Shown: positions 33,113 through 44,063 of the stretch, piece after piece | Numbering within the stretch: the stretch's first letter is position 1 | Layout of the letters: each line of letters begins with the position of its first letter | Assembly: GCF_000330505.1 (NCBI RefSeq) | Contig: NW_004440263.1 | Location: 148,976 to 212,975, forward strand | DNA from: Entamoeba invadens IP1 | Taxonomy: Eukaryota; Evosea; Mastigamoebida; Endamoebidae | Direction of reading: 5' to 3' | DNA length: 64,000 nucleotides | Made by a program: the position numbers and the translations under genes | The notes under the pieces: model-generated | The model's input: only the letters and a program-made list of their open reading frames with translations | Told to the model about the DNA's origin: nothing | Database searches by the model: none

Positions 33113-33970
33113 ATGAACGTACCATCACAAACACCGGTAGCCACAAACAGTCTGATTTCAGTACTATCAGAGGAGTGTGGCCTAACGAAGATTGATCAGA
33201 ATGAGGTGCTTAAAATGTTTGAATCAAAGTTAGTACCTGTTCAAGTCGAAGTGAACGATGATTGGTTGCTCGACTTTGCGAACAATAAAGCCCTGAGTTA
33301 TGGTACATTATTTTCAGACGAAATCCAGAAAATCACTTCTGCGTTTTCCTCACAAGTCGATGTCTTAAATTTATATGCGGAACATTACGTCAATGAAATG
33401 AAAAAGCTCTTGGACACACAGGCTAAGAGGAGAACAGTCGCGCAAAATGAAGTGACAACAAAAGTTGCACTGGTCAGAAGTCTCTTTGAGAATATATATA
33501 ACCACTTGAAAGCACTCTTAGTCCAAAGTTTAAAGAAGTGTTTTGACACAGAAAACCTCCCCTTGCCGGTAGGGTTTCCAAATATCACAACCGATTTTGG
33601 GCAAACGCAACACTTCTACACCAACTCGCAACAGAGCGTTGTTGAGAACACGCCACAGTTCACACAGGCGACACAAAACACATTTCAATTTACACAACAA
33701 ATGACACAAGACACCAATTTTGTGAATCAGTTTGAAACACAAGAATCGTTTGTAGCGCAACCCATGTTCAAAAACGGGAGAAACTACTTGGACAAGAGAA
33801 GTAAAGCTATTTTGAAGAAGTGGTTTAACGAACACTACGCATACCCATACCCATCAGATGAGGAGAAAGAAGTGATGGCCGCCCAATGTGGTATCACCAT
33901 GAAACAACTGAACACGTGGTTTTCAAATTACAGAAGTAGAAGCAAGAAGAGAGCACAGCGGACGAACTGA
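33113..33970 (+). CDS. TALE-class homeodomain protein
   Basis: The C-terminal 60 residues are a homeodomain of the TALE/KN type: LDKRSKAILKKWF, the three-residue-extended loop AYPYPS, and recognition helix ITMKQLNTWFSNYRSR with the invariant WF and Asn. It should be a nuclear DNA-binding transcription factor. The N-terminal 220 residues are Gln/Thr-rich in part (TQATQNTFQFTQQMTQ) without another domain. I take the first in-frame ATG at 33113 as the start (285 residues). The frame continues upstream to 32936 without an ATG, so an additional 5' exon is possible. The next gene, an M3 peptidase, starts 125 bp downstream on the same strand. Confidence 0.85.
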   Translation: MNVPSQTPVATNSLISVLSEECGLTKIDQNEVLKMFESKLVPVQVEVNDDWLLDFANNKALSYGTLFSDEIQKITSAFSSQVDVLNLYAEHYVNEMKKLLDTQAKRRTVAQNEVTTKVALVRSLFENIYNHLKALLVQSLKKCFDTENLPLPVGFPNITTDFGQTQHFYTNSQQSVVENTPQFTQATQNTFQFTQQMTQDTNFVNQFETQESFVAQPMFKNGRNYLDKRSKAILKKWFNEHYAYPYPSDEEKEVMAAQCGITMKQLNTWFSNYRSRSKKRAQRTN

Positions 33971-34095
33971 AGTGTTTGATAGTGACTGGTGTATTCTAAC
34001 TTTTGTTGTTAGTTGTTTTCTTCTATACAAAAACCACGTGTTTCATCGTAATTTTTGGATCACAAAACAGAAGAACTTGTAACTGAAAAACACTG

Positions 34096-36117
34096 ATGGA
34101 ACATCCATTCTTTCAACAAGAGGAGCCTTTCGACTTTTCAGTAATGACGGCGGATCATATCGTCACAGACGTCGACTTGGCATTTAAAAAGTGCACCGAA
34201 AATTTGGACCAAATACACACTAGAGCAATGGAAGAGGTGAACTTTGAAAACACTGTTGTTGCTCTAGAACTGGCGACGCTGCCCCTTGACGACGTCTTTC
34301 TTAAAATAGAGCTTTTATCTGGCGTGCGCAACGATATGCCGGGATTTGAAAAGGCCTATGACAATGTCGTTGGGAAGATTACTGAATACCGAACGGCTAT
34401 CTTTGCAGACGAGCACTTGTTTGCAAGAGTCGAAAAGGTGCATTTGGAATGCGAAAATTTTCATTTGAAAGACGACGAGAAACGACTGACTGAATTGATG
34501 TACAACAATTTTGTTCAAGGCGGTGCTGGACTTCCAAAGGACAAGAAAGAACAATTCAAAGCATTTGATAAAAAGATTTCGGAGCTGGGCCAAACATTTA
34601 TGAACAACTTGTCGAAGTGTTTAGACAGGACATACGTTGAGGTGCAAGATGTGAACGAACTTGATGGAGTTCCTAAGGAAGCTATAGCTCGATTTAAGAA
34701 AGAAGCAGAAGAGAGAAAGATGAGTGGGTATGCCATTAATATGCAAGCGCCGAATTACATCGCAGTGATGACGTACTGTAAAGACCAAAAATTGAGACAA
34801 AAAGTGTTTGAAACGTATAACAGAGTGTGCTCCTTTGGAGAATTTGATAACAGTGAGAACGTCATTTCGATATTACAGTTGCGAGAAGAAATGGCACATA
34901 TCATCGGGTTCAATACCATCGCCGACTTCATTCTGAAGAACCGAATGGCGAAGAACGGGGAGAACGCAATGCACTTTGTCGAGGGACTCCACCAACGCAC
35001 GCAAAGGTTCTTCGACAAAGACGTTCAACGACTTCAAGAAACAAAAGCTCAAGTGACTGGACGACAAGACAAATTGAAGCCTTGGGATATCAGCTTCTAT
35101 ATTAATATTATTAAGGAACAAGACTACAAGTTGGATGAAGAGGAGTTTCGAAAGTACTTTAACTCGAAGAACGTCTTGTATGGCATCTTCCAAGTGTTTA
35201 AAAAGATGTACTCTGTCACTTTTAAACAGAAGGAAGTGCCTGTATGGGCAGACGGTGTCGAGTACTACGAAGTCTATAGAAACGATAACTTCTTGGGAAG
35301 TGTCTACTTTGATTTGTTTCCAAGGAAAGGAAAACGAAGCGGCGGATATCACGAAATCATAAGAATGCCACATGGAACAGTAAGACCCGTGTGTGTTGTT
35401 GTGACGAATTTGACACCACCAGGAGAGGACGGAATTGCACACTTCAGTCACGACGAAGTGGAAACACTGTTCCACGAGTGTGGCCATTTGATCCACACAT
35501 TACTTGCTGAAGCCAAATATCCACAATTCACTGCACTGAAAGTGGCTTGGGATTTTGTCGAGTTGCCGTCGCAGATTATGGAGAACTGGACGTACGAGAA
35601 AGAAGTCTTCGACATCATTGGAAGGTACAAAATCGATGGAAAAGAGTGTGGAATTGTACCCGACGTGTTGTACGACAAAATGATGAAGGCAAAGACCTTT
35701 ATGAGTGCGTATTACATGATGAGACAACTCTCTTTTGGTAAAATGGACTTGGAACTCCACTTGAACTACTTGAAGAGTGGAAAGCCGATCGACCAATTCA
35801 TCAAGGAAGTGACAAAAGAGTATCAAATAGACTACGACGTTGATTCACTCTCGAATGTCAGAACTTTCATACACCTCTTTAAACAATTGAATGGGTACGC
35901 GTGTGCGTATTACTCATATAAATGGGCAGAAGTACTCGAAGCAGACGCTTTTGAGTTGTTTAAAGAAAAGGGAATATTTAATAAAGAAGTCTGCGACAAA
36001 TTCAGAACATGTGTGTTGGGCGTGGGTAATGCAGTACCAGCAGACGTCGCCTTTAAAAACTTTAGAGGACGAGAACAGAACGCAGATGCACTCTTTAAAA
36101 GAAATGGACTCATTTAA
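34096..36117 (+). CDS. M3 family oligopeptidase (zinc metallopeptidase)
   Basis: 673 residues, the usual length for the thimet oligopeptidase / oligopeptidase F group. The zinc site is visible: FHECGHLIH near residue 459 (HExxH), with the M3-typical downstream DFVELPSQIMENW providing the third ligand Glu. The C-terminal part includes the substrate-contacting region YACAYYSYKWAEVLEADAF, equivalent to the conserved GYxYxxWxxxxAxD segment. It should cleave short peptides in the cytosol; no signal peptide is seen. The start at ATG 34096 is the first in frame. The gene is intact and uninterrupted, with higher GC than its flanks. Confidence 0.92.
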   Translation: MEHPFFQQEEPFDFSVMTADHIVTDVDLAFKKCTENLDQIHTRAMEEVNFENTVVALELATLPLDDVFLKIELLSGVRNDMPGFEKAYDNVVGKITEYRTAIFADEHLFARVEKVHLECENFHLKDDEKRLTELMYNNFVQGGAGLPKDKKEQFKAFDKKISELGQTFMNNLSKCLDRTYVEVQDVNELDGVPKEAIARFKKEAEERKMSGYAINMQAPNYIAVMTYCKDQKLRQKVFETYNRVCSFGEFDNSENVISILQLREEMAHIIGFNTIADFILKNRMAKNGENAMHFVEGLHQRTQRFFDKDVQRLQETKAQVTGRQDKLKPWDISFYINIIKEQDYKLDEEEFRKYFNSKNVLYGIFQVFKKMYSVTFKQKEVPVWADGVEYYEVYRNDNFLGSVYFDLFPRKGKRSGGYHEIIRMPHGTVRPVCVVVTNLTPPGEDGIAHFSHDEVETLFHECGHLIHTLLAEAKYPQFTALKVAWDFVELPSQIMENWTYEKEVFDIIGRYKIDGKECGIVPDVLYDKMMKAKTFMSAYYMMRQLSFGKMDLELHLNYLKSGKPIDQFIKEVTKEYQIDYDVDSLSNVRTFIHLFKQLNGYACAYYSYKWAEVLEADAFELFKEKGIFNKEVCDKFRTCVLGVGNAVPADVAFKNFRGREQNADALFKRNGLI

Positions 36118-36544
36118 ATTTCAGTATAGTTTGTATTAATAAAAATATTAATAAGTTTATATTATTCAACTATACTACAAAATTTAAATAAATTATTTAT
36201 TAATTATTACTATGAAAGTATTACTATTCATATTATTATATAATACTAATGCTTCTTAGTTTATATATTAACTATATATTTTTAATGTTTAACTATTACT
36301 TATATCAGTTATATATTAACTACAAAACAACCATAAATAGTCTATTTTTTTAAATGATTTAGAAAATAGCTGTTTGGCGACTTTTGAAAAGACTAAAAAA
36401 GTCGCCGAACAGTTGAATCAAAAAAATACGAATTATAAAAGTAAAACTAGATACATTTTCATATAATAAAAATACTATACAATAAACTAAATTCAATCTT
36501 CGACCAAATTAAAACTCGAAAAGTTGAATTACTTTGTATTATTG
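36118..36544. other. Intergenic, promoter of RhoGEF
   Basis: AT-rich. An AAATTCAA motif at 36488, similar to the Entamoeba initiator AAAAATTCA, lies about 55 bp before the ATG. No other feature seen. Confidence 0.4.
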
Positions 36545-38014
36545 ATGGAGAGCCCAATATCACCACACTCTCTTCCATCATTCATCCTTATGCGTGAAGG
36601 TCGGTGCCGTGTTAAAAACTGTAGTTGCATGTGTTTTGAAGGGATGACTGATTTACCCGACGAGAGGTGTTCGGTGTGTTTTCACTCGATTGAGGCGCAC
36701 GCGTTGCCCATTTCCCCACAAGACAAAATTACACCACAAATCTTACCCGTGGACGACTACCGACAAAAAGTGTCTCAGGAGTTGTTGTCCACTGAGAGGA
36801 CATACGTCAAAATGCTGAAGACATGTTTGCGAGTGTATGCGGACCCATTACAAACAGCGAATCCCCCGATCTTCCCACCGACGTTATACAAAGCCATTTT
36901 TCTCTTTTTCAGAGACATCGTCAGCGTCAACGAAGTCTTCCTCCAAAGCTTAGAAGAGCTTGATAAGAAACACCAACTTGTCGTTGGGCTTTCGTCGTGT
37001 TTTCTCGGGACTTTGCCGTACCTCCGCGTCTACCGCATGTTTGTTGGGAACAACACGACGGGGCTCCAAGCCGTCGATGAGGTCGAACACATGAAGAACT
37101 GCGAGAAGTTTTTAAAAGAGTGTGCGCGCAAGAACACTACAAGTGATGAACAGATTCAACCGTTGCGGAGTTACTTGATCTTACCGATCCAACGCGTCCC
37201 AAGGTACTCTTTACTCCTCTCGGACTTCTTAAAACACACGAAAAAGGAAGATCCCTTTTTGGACGAGATCAGTTCACTTGTTGGATCTGTTAAAGCACTT
37301 GCGAAGGACATCAACGACGAAGTCAAGTTGCAGACGAACAGACGGAAACTGATCTCAATCAAGAAGAGGTTCTGCGAGGGCCCATACTTCTTGGAACTTG
37401 TCGAGGCGCACCGCTACTTGATCCGAGAAGGCGAGTTGAAAAAGCTTGGGAAGAGTCAGGCGAAGAAGAGGTACTTCTTCCTCTTCAGCGACTTGTTAGT
37501 GTACGGCCGCATGCAAATGGGACTGTTTTACCCGAATCGATACCTCAAGTTAGCTGCAGTGCGAGTGGAGGACGGCGTCGAGACCAATTTGTTTAACATC
37601 TTCTCGCCATATGAAAGCTTTGTGGTTGTGTGCCAAGACGAGGAAAGTAAGAACATGTGGGAGAACGACGTGAAGATAGCCGCGGCTAAAGAAAAGGACA
37701 AAAAGTTCTCAAACACCGTGGATGCAGTAGGGTTTGACGCTCCACTGTATCAACCATATCAACAAGCGGATGAGTGTTATATATGTAAGAGAAGGTTTGG
37801 ACTCTTCTGGACGAAGTATCACTGTCAACGGTGCGGGTTTATTGTGTGTTATAGGTGTTCGACTAAAAGAAAGATCATTCCGCCAAGACCAATGCTACAA
37901 CGAGTGTGCGATGTATGTGCGGTATCAGCTGATAATAACGTCGAGGTGTTTAAAGGCCTGAGAAAACAAAGTAAAATGGAGAGAAGAAGAATGACAATGG
38001 CATTGTTAGAGTAA
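36545..38014 (+). CDS. FYVE-domain RhoGEF (DH-PH-FYVE, FGD-like)
   Basis: 489 residues from ATG 36545; seven codons upstream in frame open only with TTG. Order: a short N-terminal cysteine-rich segment (CRVKNCSCMCF..CSVCF), a DH domain (about 73-258) with the conserved LILPIQRVPRYSLLL helix, a PH domain (about 291-385; REGELKKLGKSQAKKRYFFL) and a FYVE-like zinc finger (about 410-460; ECYICKRRF..YHCQRCG..CYRCS..CDVC). DH-PH proteins load GTP on Rho/Rac GTPases, and the FYVE finger directs proteins to PI3P membranes such as phagosomes. The FYVE core reads KYHCQRCG rather than R(R/K)HHCR, so PI3P affinity may be altered. A Rac-like GTPase lies 13 kb away; a partnership is not shown. Confidence 0.9.
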   Translation: MESPISPHSLPSFILMREGRCRVKNCSCMCFEGMTDLPDERCSVCFHSIEAHALPISPQDKITPQILPVDDYRQKVSQELLSTERTYVKMLKTCLRVYADPLQTANPPIFPPTLYKAIFLFFRDIVSVNEVFLQSLEELDKKHQLVVGLSSCFLGTLPYLRVYRMFVGNNTTGLQAVDEVEHMKNCEKFLKECARKNTTSDEQIQPLRSYLILPIQRVPRYSLLLSDFLKHTKKEDPFLDEISSLVGSVKALAKDINDEVKLQTNRRKLISIKKRFCEGPYFLELVEAHRYLIREGELKKLGKSQAKKRYFFLFSDLLVYGRMQMGLFYPNRYLKLAAVRVEDGVETNLFNIFSPYESFVVVCQDEESKNMWENDVKIAAAKEKDKKFSNTVDAVGFDAPLYQPYQQADECYICKRRFGLFWTKYHCQRCGFIVCYRCSTKRKIIPPRPMLQRVCDVCAVSADNNVEVFKGLRKQSKMERRRMTMALLE

Positions 38015-38157
38015 TTTATTTGTTAATACATTTAATTAATAAACAATAGTTCAAAAGCAGAGGAGTGGGTTAACTATTGAATATAGTTCATTCTAGTTAA
38101 ATATTCAATTAATAGTATTCGACCGATTCTATGTGGCTACAAGACTAAGGATAACAA

Positions 38158-38487
38158 CTAATTGGTCCCAAGTTCTCGTTGTATCTCTGCCAGTTCTCCC
38201 ATGTAATAATTCAATTGATTGACCTTAGACTGAAGATTCTGCTGGACGACTGCCATTTGCCCATTTGATTCCTCTTCTTCATCAAATACACTCTTCTCAA
38301 ACTGTCTAAACTTCGTCTCCGCAGCGGTTAAATAATCCAAGAACTCATTTGACCGTTTCAATATCTCGTCTTTGTTGCCAACAGGAGCCACAGACATTTC
38401 CTTTAACATCGCTTGAAACGCACGCATCGAGTTGTCTAATAAAGTCTCAGTTTCTCTTTTCAGCCCCTCGGGGTGTGTCTCATTCAT
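38158..38487 (-). CDS. Small coiled-coil protein, unknown function
   Basis: 109 residues from the ATG at 38485-38487; a TTG opens the frame six codons earlier. It is rich in Glu, Gln, Lys and Leu with heptad-like spacing (LLDNSMRAFQAMLKEM, NQLNYYMGELAEIQREL), so two helices or a coiled coil are likely. No signal peptide or membrane span. I do not recognise the family; small Mediator-type or complex subunits look like this, but nothing specific supports that. It is convergent with the RhoGEF gene (143 bp apart). Composition is typical of real genes here. Confidence 0.6.
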   Translation of the reverse strand: MNETHPEGLKRETETLLDNSMRAFQAMLKEMSVAPVGNKDEILKRSNEFLDYLTAAETKFRQFEKSVFDEEEESNGQMAVVQQNLQSKVNQLNYYMGELAEIQRELGTN

Positions 38488-38755
38488 TGTGTATTTGGTT
38501 TTCAAGTCTTTTTGTCTTTCTCTGTTGGTGTGGGGAATTGAATAGTATAATATAGTTATTTACTAATAGTTTATTTCTAATCTATTTGAATTTAATAAAG
38601 TATTATAAATGTATTAGAGAGCAAGAATAAATTGCCAAACAGAGTTATACCATCATTTATAATTAATTAATTAATAAAGTATAAAGTACAATACAAAAGA
38701 ACGTTAAATTCTATTATAAATTAACGAGTTAAAAATAACAATGTGGAGAAGTATC

Positions 38756-39370
38756 TTACCTGAACTTGACATACGTCTGTTTCTCCTTTTTGAAGAAGAG
38801 CGCGATGATGGATGCCATAGCAAGAAACGACGAAATTGCCCCGAAGAGCATGAATACGAAAAGAAGAATGTTTGTCTCTGTAAAAGGACTTTGGAAGTAT
38901 TGTTGACAGAGTCGACTATAACACGTATCATCTGTACACCCACAGTCTGCCGGTGAGATGACATCATACCCACAACAACGCCAATACGACTCGATTAACT
39001 TCCGCACTTCATTTTTGTTATCGTCGTCGTAGTCGTACCAAAAACTCTTCACTCGAGTCTCCGTCTGGAATAACACAACCAGTGAAACTATAACAAATAC
39101 TAAAGACATGACAAAAACTATAATTTGAACTATTCCACTGATTAAGAAAGTGATTCGCTTCTTGAAGTGAAAAAGTACCGTCGAAGTCACACCACCCACA
39201 AATAACATACTTGCAACGGCGTACGAAAAAAACCAATTCACTTTGAAAAAAGAAAAGGATGACGCACTCATTATATACTTGTAACACGTCGTAAATAAGA
39301 CAGTGTTGTTCACTAAGACTACTGATAAAATAATTTGAAGAGCAGGTGGAATCCGGAATATGAATTGCAT
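38756..39370 (-). CDS. Tetraspanin
   Basis: 204 residues from ATG 39368-39370. Four hydrophobic spans are visible at about 9-28, 47-65, 74-104 and 170-192. The large extracellular loop (about 105-168) holds the tetraspanin signature WRCCGYD, with further cysteines DCGC, TCYS and RLCQQ. Tetraspanins organise membrane microdomains at the cell surface or phagosomes. Entamoeba has a family of them. The short charged C-tail (FFKKEKQTYVKFR) is cytosolic. The gene is intact and single-exon. Confidence 0.9.
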   Translation of the reverse strand: MQFIFRIPPALQIILSVVLVNNTVLFTTCYKYIMSASSFSFFKVNWFFSYAVASMLFVGGVTSTVLFHFKKRITFLISGIVQIIVFVMSLVFVIVSLVVLFQTETRVKSFWYDYDDDNKNEVRKLIESYWRCCGYDVISPADCGCTDDTCYSRLCQQYFQSPFTETNILLFVFMLFGAISSFLAMASIIALFFKKEKQTYVKFR

Positions 39371-39872
39371 GTCTTCTTTTATAGTTTTAAATCTATTATA
39401 TTTATTAGTAAAATGTCTTTGTTTTGGTATAATAAAAATAATATTAGTATAATACTATAATTCATAATTATTTAATGATTAATAAAAATTATTATTATCA
39501 ATTTAATATAATTTAAAATTTGTTTTACTAAGTAATTTATTAATTTATTATTTTACTAGTTCATAATTATAGTTGTTTATTATGATTATATTATAGTACA
39601 TATATATTAGAAATACATTTTTTTCTTTTTCATTGAAACTAAATAAATAATAAAATTATACTATATTGTATTTTAATACAAAGACTTTTGTTCCCAAAAA
39701 GATAAAAAACATTTTGTGTGGTTTTTCTTTCGTTTTCTCTTTTTTAGGAAACATTTAACCTGAATTGTATAGTAAATGTATTATTATTAAAATCAAACGA
39801 AAATTAAATAAATAAGATACAATCTCGTTCCACCAAAAAGAGAGAAACGAACCCCATTTTTCGTGAACTTAT
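39371..39872. other. Divergent intergenic, nothing recognised
   Basis: AT-rich sequence between the tetraspanin and the spliced unknown gene. It must contain both promoters. No consensus elements that I trust. Confidence 0.4.
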
Positions 39873-40513
39873 ATGTTTATCGAACTTCAAAATTACACTC
39901 AAATGAAGGTCGATCAAATTCTTGAGAAGATTGACAACAGCACTTTGCATATAATAGGCGAATTAGTCACCAATGACGATCTTACCTCCATGAAAAAATC
40001 CGAAACTATTTCTTTAATAGTTTGTTTCAAGGAATAAAACTAATAGACAAAGAACCATTTTTAATAGTAAAAAATAATATAAATAACCAATAGACAAAAC
40101 ACTCGACGGAGCTTGGGTTGATCTCGGTGTTAGAGGACTTAACGGTCTCTTCTCTCTCGACAATAGTCGACAAATTGACTAGCGAAACGACGAAGACCAA
40201 GTTCAGACAAAATTTAGAGAGTAAAATAGTGGAGTATATTAAAAAGAATGGAGCGGAGCACTTCTTGAAGAAGGTCCCCGAAGACATTCGTGTCGAGATG
40301 TTCTCGCAAGTGACTGACGCAAAGCTCAAAACAGTCAAAGCGATCCTTGGAGAAGCCACTTTGACTGGGTTTGCTAATATTTTGAATAAGGCTAATAAGA
40401 CGACTTTAAATGAAGTCGTTAACTTCTTTATAGACGAAAAAGTGAAGAATAACGGCCCATTCACTAAAGTCAAAATCATCGACTTTTTGATCGATGACGA
40501 AAAACTCGAGTAA
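39873..40513 (+). CDS. Spliced gene of unknown function
   Basis: Two exons: 39873-40019 (ATG at 39873) and 40094-40513, joined in phase 0 across a 74 bp GTTTGT...TAG intron (40020-40093). The product is 188 residues. It is mostly helical-looking, with repeated Leu-Thr-Lys segments (KVDQILEKIDNSTLHIIGEL, then AKLKTVKAILGEATLTGFAN) and a charged C-terminus (DFLIDDEKLE). No signal peptide, membrane segment or known motif. The exon-1 peptide and exon-2 peptide have the same composition, and the splice consensus is perfect, which supports the model. Family not recognised. Confidence 0.72.
40020..40093 (+). other. Intron of the unknown gene
   Basis: Starts GTTTGTTTC, ends ACCAATAG. Removing it keeps the frame, while reading on gives a stop five codons later. 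An earlier TAG at 40042-40044 leads to a stop after it and is less likely. Confidence 0.8.
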
Positions 40514-41050
40514 TTCTGTTAAAATTTTTACTAATTGGTGTTAATTGTTTTACTATTAAAATGTGGGTTTTAATTCTATTTTGCATTTTTAACTCTACTA
40601 AAATAATAGTTAATTTATAATTTGTTTAATAATAAACTTTAATGAATGATGTTAATATTATTCTTATAGTTATTTTAATCTTTAATAAATAAAACACTTA
40701 TTAACTATTATTTATAAATTAATAATATTAACTTATTAATATTATTAATATTAAAAATATTAATTATAATAATATTATTATTAATATAACTTATATTAAT
40801 AAGTTATAGTTCAACCCCAATTTTAAAAATATTACTTTTCCAAATTAATGTTAATTAAAGTATAATAAAACTATAATTATTATTATTATAACATACCTTA
40901 CTAAATATCCTGAAAAATGAGATGATTAACGAATTAAAACAATCACAAAAGATAAACTATTGAAAACCCAAAATTATAGTTAAATAAATTATCTCATTAG
41001 TATATACCGTCTGTATATAAACTGGAAAATGAAAAGAAACGATATAAGGA
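40514..41050. other. AT-rich intergenic
   Basis: Highly AT-rich with TAATATTA-type simple repeats at 40720-40800. A TATA-like GTATATAAACTGG at about 41011 lies about 40 bp before the next start codon. Confidence 0.5.
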
Positions 41051-44000
41051 ATGGATATCCAAACACTTCAATACAGCCTAAAAGACCAGCCCACATTTGA
41101 GCAAAGTTGCACATCGTACTTTACAAACCCGAATTTGCCAAGTAGTTTAAACATATTGATTACTATGCCATTTCCATACCCTCCTGGTGTGTTAGAGCAA
41201 TTGGTACAATTTGTTGCGAGCACTGATGTCTTTGCGTCACAATTTCTCTCGCAATTGTTCCAAAAGCGACTGATCAAAGTCATCCCAAATGCACAGGTCG
41301 AACCGCTCTTACACATCTTCTCTGCACACGCGTTAAAAGTTGGTTCGTTGTATACCGAAGTGTATTGCCAATTGTTAGTAAGGTCATGGCAGATCAACGC
41401 CGACTCATTAATTCCGTCTGTGTCGGAGTTGTGCTCATTATGTGAATCGTCGTATACTCTGGACCAGAAGAGTGGGATGTTGTACTTACTTAAAGTCTTA
41501 GTTGAGGTCTTTGTCCAAACAAAACAGCTTGACGGGTATCTGATACAAACATTTAAAGGGTCTTGTTTGTTACGGATAGTCGAGACGGCAATCAACGTCT
41601 TGCGATCAATCAATCCACAAATTAGAGAGTTACACCCGGTCGCTGCAGTGGCTTTAACAACACTCAGCACTGCTCTGGAATATCCATTTACATGTGGGTT
41701 TGAAGAAACAGATTCCACCGTGTTACAAATCCCAAATTCATTTTCTTCGGCGTTGTCAAGTGTGTCGTTGAAAGAGAAGTTAGTCGCGTTGTATGTGCCC
41801 GGCGTCCACCTTGGAGCGCTTGTGGAGTGTTTAATAACGTTTGCGTCGATGCGAGAGAATTTGTTCATGGGGAGCACGCGGACCAATTTCAATGAGTTCC
41901 TAAGCGAATATGGCGGGATGCTTTGTCAAAGAGCAAACGACGAGGAGTCTGCACACAAAGCGGGAATGTTTCTAGAAAAGGTCTTGTTAACTCGAAGTGT
42001 CTCTCCGATGAAACATTTACAAGCAGCTCTTCAATTAGTCAGAAATTTGTGTCTTAATATCCAGGAACACGTCACAAGTCTCTATTACTTCCTTTCAGTG
42101 TTTTCTAAGTGGGGGCTCCGTGCCTCCGAATGTGAAGAAATGCTTTTTGTGAGGAACGCCGTGGTGCAGGCTGCGTTGTATGTGATGCAAGGAGCGTTTG
42201 AAGCGCCACAGATATTAGAGGAGGAAAACGTCGAAGTGTTATTTGATGATTTGGGAGAGATGGGGCGAGTTGATTTAAAGTCGACGGTGGACACTCTCGA
42301 AAACGTCGTGTTGAAATGTTTCAACGAAATTGAGGCGATGAGGACACAACACATTGGAGAGTCTGGGGTGCAACACCAAACGGAGAAACTTGCGATGGCG
42401 ATGCGGATCATAGGGATTCTTATTAATCATCACATCGACGCGCGAACTGATGAGACACAAGAGAGACTTGATGTGAAGATGTTACGGATAGGGTTTAATA
42501 TAGTGAATTCTATTAGTAAATACTCTGCGTATGGTCTTGGGTATGGGACGTATCAACTTGAGCAAGCGATCATGCAGTTTTTTGAGGTGGTTAACACAGT
42601 ATTTCTGAATGAATCGATATCAAGTCGAATGGAAAAGATTGTTATCGAAGTCTTGCAAGTCGATTCCGTCACAAATCTTGCCACTTACATGTTAACGAAA
42701 GCAATGAGTAACATCCAAATCTATCAGAAGAACGTCGGACTGGTGAACGACTCTTTAAATATCATTGTGCGACTGACACAAGTCGAGAAGATCTGCCAAA
42801 TAGCCGTGAAGACCAACTTCATGGATTCTTTGTTACGGCCACAAGTTGTTTGTTACCTTCTTAATTAATTAATAGTTTGAATGGATAAGACTTTGACACT
42901 AAATTGAGTGTTACAGCTATGTATTAATAGAGCAGTTTGGTATTGTCAACAACGAGAATAAGAACACGAAACGCTTGTTCTTTCAAATCACATGCAACGT
43001 CGCGTCAGTCATGAATTTCAAATCACTGACAGCACTACTGCAAATGATAGAAACAACACTTGGGATTAAACAGAACGACTATGAGACGGAGTTGATATTA
43101 TACAACACATTCTTGTTATCCCTTCAAAGCAATGACAAACATTACTTGGGCTTTTTAAATCACGTCCATAAACAAATGGCGGGATTCTCACAATGCGCTA
43201 TAGACGTGCTTCTCTCATTCATTTCGGACTTGGCAGATATCAAACGGTTTCACCAGTTATACACAAAACCAATTGCAAACACGTGCGCACTGATTTTGTA
43301 CCACGACATCTGTGACGCGTTCACAGTCATACTTCCTAAGATCGATCGAGAAAAGGAAGACGACCAAGTCTCGTTACTGCAAAAAAGTATGCGAGCAATC
43401 ACTTCGATGCTATCGAGTGACACAATCCCATTCGGAGCATTAACTTTGTACAACGACAAAACACATCACAATGTCATGCAATACTTAATTGGCTTGTGCC
43501 TAAGAGGGGGGTGGAATCAAGTCAAAGTCTACCCGAAGTTTGCAAAGCATTTATTCTCAATGTTATGCCACATCGGCTTTGTGTCGGGCGACGACTTGTT
43601 TGGAGAACACTTGGGCGAGATCGTCACGTTCATATTTGAAGCACTCAAGGACCAGGCCGTCGACGTCTTGGGAGTGCTCGAACAACTCATTTTGTACGCG
43701 TCAAATCGAACTGTTTTAAAGAAGGTCAGAGTGTTGACTTCACCAGTGATGGATTACTTCGGGCTCTTGGTGAATTACAGTAACACAATATTCGAAATAG
43801 TCAAGATACTCGTCCATAATTTGATCAATAACGAAATGGACTTGTTTATGGTTTCTAAGGCACTCTTACCATGTATCGTGCTTTTCCCTGATGTATACAA
43901 AACGGTTAAGAACACAGCAATTGCCGAATATAATAGACCAGCGTTGATTAATCAAGCTTTTATTGACTTGGAAAATGATGTGAGATCATATATCAGTGGG

Positions 44001-44063
44001 GAGTGTATGGACCAATTCTTTAAAGCAGCTCAAAGGTTCAACCAAATAGTGTCTAATATGTGA
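41051..44063 (+). CDS. Exportin-like (importin-beta family) transport receptor, spliced
   Basis: Exon 1 is 41051-42847 (599 residues from ATG 41051). Exon 2 continues in another frame to the stop at 44063, from about 42933, for a total of about 975 residues. The whole protein is a long alpha-helical solenoid without low-complexity sequence, as in HEAT-repeat karyopherins. The C-terminus (LLPCIVLFPDVYKTVKN..., then AFIDLENDVRSYI, then KAAQRFNQIV) resembles exportin-4/7-type ends. Such proteins carry cargo through nuclear pores with Ran-GTP. The join: GTTTGT at 42848 fits a 5' site. However, the TAG at 42928-42930 leaves the wrong frame, so the 3' site is probably the AG at 42932 or 42935. If unspliced, two adjacent frames remain. 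The family assignment is moderately sure. Confidence 0.65.

Noticed and set aside
34515..35496. Long minus-strand frames inside the M3 peptidase
   Set aside because: Mirror frames of a well-supported plus-strand gene.
41068..41892. 274-codon minus-strand frame
   Set aside because: Antisense of the exportin-like gene; no domain and no start context.
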